Below the pieces are notes generated by a model that saw only the letters and a list, made by a program, of their open reading frames with translations, was not told the origin of the DNA and did no database searches. The position numbers and the translations under genes are program-made. DNA of 16,474 bases from Collinsella aerofaciens (GTDB lineage: Bacteria; Actinomycetota; Coriobacteriia; Coriobacteriales; Coriobacteriaceae), in assembly GCA_030841765.1 (NCBI GenBank), contig JAUUSS010000049.1:1-16474 (forward strand). The letters run 5' to 3'. This document shows, in pieces, positions 15,378-16,474 of the stretch; position 1 is the stretch's first letter; every line of letters starts with the position of its first letter.

Positions 15378-15763
15378 GCTGCCAAACCTCCGGAAATCAT
15401 CTCGAGATTCACATGCGAGGACGGACGCTCGTTCCTAAAAGACCATTGCTCTCGCACGGAATTGTTGGATGAAAGAAACGGTAGCTCTTTAGAATAGCTA
15501 ACGGTAACCTTAGGAACGATATTGATACCCAAAGCGAGCTCGAACCTAGCGATCGTCTTCAACGTCATATTGGGCTGAGAATTCAACAGCTTCGAAAGCG
15601 ACTGAAGGCTCATGCCCATACGCTTTGCCAAATCGCTTTTGCTTAAACCCAAATGCTTCATCTCGCGATGAACAATAAACTCGATATCTAGCGCGTGTTC
15701 ATAAGCGCGTGTTTCGCTAGTTTCTGTCTCGGCGTAAAAATCAGATAAATCTACTTTTTTCAT
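15374..15763 (-). CDS. Xre/HigA-like antitoxin with C-terminal tail
   Basis: A 129-aa protein. Residues 39-80 form an Xre-type helix-turn-helix (GLSKSDLAKRMGMSLQSLSKLL, then the TLKTIARFELALG helix), as in HigA antitoxins. The N-terminal 38 residues are acidic and helical. After the DNA-binding domain comes a tail (about 85-129) with hydrophobic and aromatic residues (LPFL, EQWSF), longer than in ordinary two-component HigA proteins. In TAC systems this type of extension is the chaperone-addiction segment recognised by the SecB-like partner. The start is ATG 15761-15763 with GGAG 6 nt upstream; a TTG at 15787 lacks a ribosome site. It probably represses the operon by binding the palindrome upstream of the toxin. 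Confidence 0.88.
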   Translation of the reverse strand: MKKVDLSDFYAETETSETRAYEHALDIEFIVHREMKHLGLSKSDLAKRMGMSLQSLSKLLNSQPNMTLKTIARFELALGINIVPKVTVSYSKELPFLSSNNSVREQWSFRNERPSSHVNLEMISGGLAA

Positions 15764-15796
15764 TGTGTTCTCCGTTTCGAAAGCCAAGTATAAAAG

Positions 15797-16210
15797 TCAA
15801 CGCTCAGATTCCAGAAGCTGACGCGCTATTACGGCTAATCGCTTGGCCCGCTCGATTTCTTTACTGATATTTCCTGATCCCTGATGTCCTTTAAACCAAA
15901 ACAATAGAACAATTTTGTCTACGCCCTGACATATGGCATAAATCATCTCTCGATTTGCCCCGTCAAACCCTTTTAGTTCATAGAGACCAATCTTAAAATC
16001 GATACGTCGCAGCTTTGAGGTCCCGCTCGCAACCTTTAAACCGTAATCGTAGATTTTTGAAATCTGGTCGATCATTTTACGAGCGACAAATATCCGTTTA
16101 GGGTCTGACATCATCTTCTGAAATTGAGAGTTGTCAGAAGAAGTCGTCAACTCCCAAAACGGTCGGCCCTTGGGATCTCTGTATTCGACAAGTTCATATC
16201 CTTCTGCCAA
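15797..16210 (-). CDS. HigB/RelE-like toxin (Gp49 family)
   Basis: A 137-aa protein, first gene of the cassette. The C-terminal two thirds match the RelE/HigB Gp49-like pattern: LRRIDFKIGLYELK (67-80), REMIYAI (87-93), VLLFWFKGHQGSG (101-113) and EIERAKRLA (118-126). These toxins cut mRNA on the ribosome. It starts with TTG (16208-16210), 4 nt after GGAGGTG; the rare start may keep its level low. The antitoxin begins 33 nt after the toxin stop. Toxin-first order is typical of HigBA and of TAC operons. The gene is noticeably more AT-rich than the pel genes, suggesting transfer. Activity is inferred from family only. Confidence 0.85.
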   Translation of the reverse strand: MAEGYELVEYRDPKGRPFWELTTSSDNSQFQKMMSDPKRIFVARKMIDQISKIYDYGLKVASGTSKLRRIDFKIGLYELKGFDGANREMIYAICQGVDKIVLLFWFKGHQGSGNISKEIERAKRLAVIARQLLESER

Positions 16211-16227
16211 GGGCCACCTCCATTTCT

Positions 16228-16269
16228 AGATACACTTAACTTATAAGTTAAGTGTATCTTTTAAAACAA
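16228..16269 (-). promoter_or_regulatory. TAC promoter with perfect 32-bp palindromic operator
   Basis: 16228-16259 is a perfect 32-bp palindrome with half-site AGATACACTTAACTTA. On the minus strand TTGTTT (16269-16264), an 18-bp spacer and TATAAG (16245-16240) form a promoter whose -10 lies at the palindrome's centre. It ends 17 nt before the toxin's TTG. This is the expected target for the Xre-type antitoxin, giving autorepression. Confidence 0.75.
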
Positions 16270-16474
16270 GAATAACAAGGTTCACGCTAGATTTCACAGC
16301 TCCGATTGATAAACATTCAAGTCAAGCTTGCGCTAAATCCGGAAGTGCGGGGAAAATCAGAGCATTGCCGGCCAGACCCCTGTTTTGAGTTCCGCTGACC
16401 TGCACTGATAATTGTCCTTGGGGGAAGCGGGCACTGCGGGGCGCGGCAACGGCGCGCGATTTCCGCGTCGCAGC
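16270..16474. other. Right-edge region, unassigned
   Basis: No gene or RNA is recognised. All three minus-strand frames are open from the right edge to at least 16360, with stops at 16357, 16322 and 16317. A C-terminus of a gene beginning outside the window is possible, but none of the short translations is recognisable. The last 50 bases are very GC-rich, unlike the preceding AT-rich cassette, and may mark the cassette's outer boundary. Confidence 0.4.

Noticed and set aside
1..16474. CRISPR arrays, tRNA and rRNA genes
   Set aside because: No regularly spaced direct repeats and no cloverleaf or rRNA-like sequence were seen on reading both strands.

Overview
The window reads as chromosomal DNA from a high-GC, single-membrane anaerobe of the Coriobacteriia, most likely Collinsella or a close relative. 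This rests on GC-rich coding sequence, monoderm-type gene content (a Pel polysaccharide operon without the outer-membrane PelB/PelC parts), a Tritrichomonas-type guaB, and many short palindromic intergenic elements. The genus is inferred and was not checked by a search.

Layout, left to right. 1-292 has no convincing gene: two hairpin terminators and an imperfect inverted repeat. guaB (IMP dehydrogenase) lies on the minus strand at 293-1804. It diverges from a small ModE/LysR-type winged-helix regulator at 1989-2345 (+). A 156-bp near-palindromic element (2396-2551) fills the gap to a convergent PLP-fold Cys/Met-metabolism protein (2569-3561, -) whose Schiff-base lysine appears to be arginine.

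3674-14769 is one long minus-strand operon of eight tightly packed genes, in transcription order: pelD-like (degenerate SDR, membrane helices, GAF, degenerate GGDEF), pelE-like (membrane plus TPR), pelA-deacetylase-like (DUF2194), pelF (GT4 glycosyltransferase), pelG (polytopic transporter), a CotH-kinase lipoprotein, a VTC-type polyphosphate polymerase and a DUF4956 membrane protein. Start codons overlap or almost touch the preceding stops throughout. The first five match the order of the characterised Bacillus cereus Pel operon. PelD probably senses c-di-GMP through a retained RxxD site; PelF polymerises, PelG exports and the PelA deacetylase trims the polymer. The last three genes suggest a phosphate or polyphosphate-related modification or anchoring step, which is inference.

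14925-16210 holds a more AT-rich minus-strand cassette immediately upstream of the pel operon: a HigB/RelE-like toxin, an Xre/HigA-like antitoxin with a C-terminal tail, and a SecB-like chaperone. This is the gene order of a toxin-antitoxin-chaperone (TAC) system of the M. tuberculosis HigB1-HigA1-Rv1957 type. It is headed by a perfect 32-bp palindrome that overlaps its predicted promoter. The last ~200 bases are unassigned.
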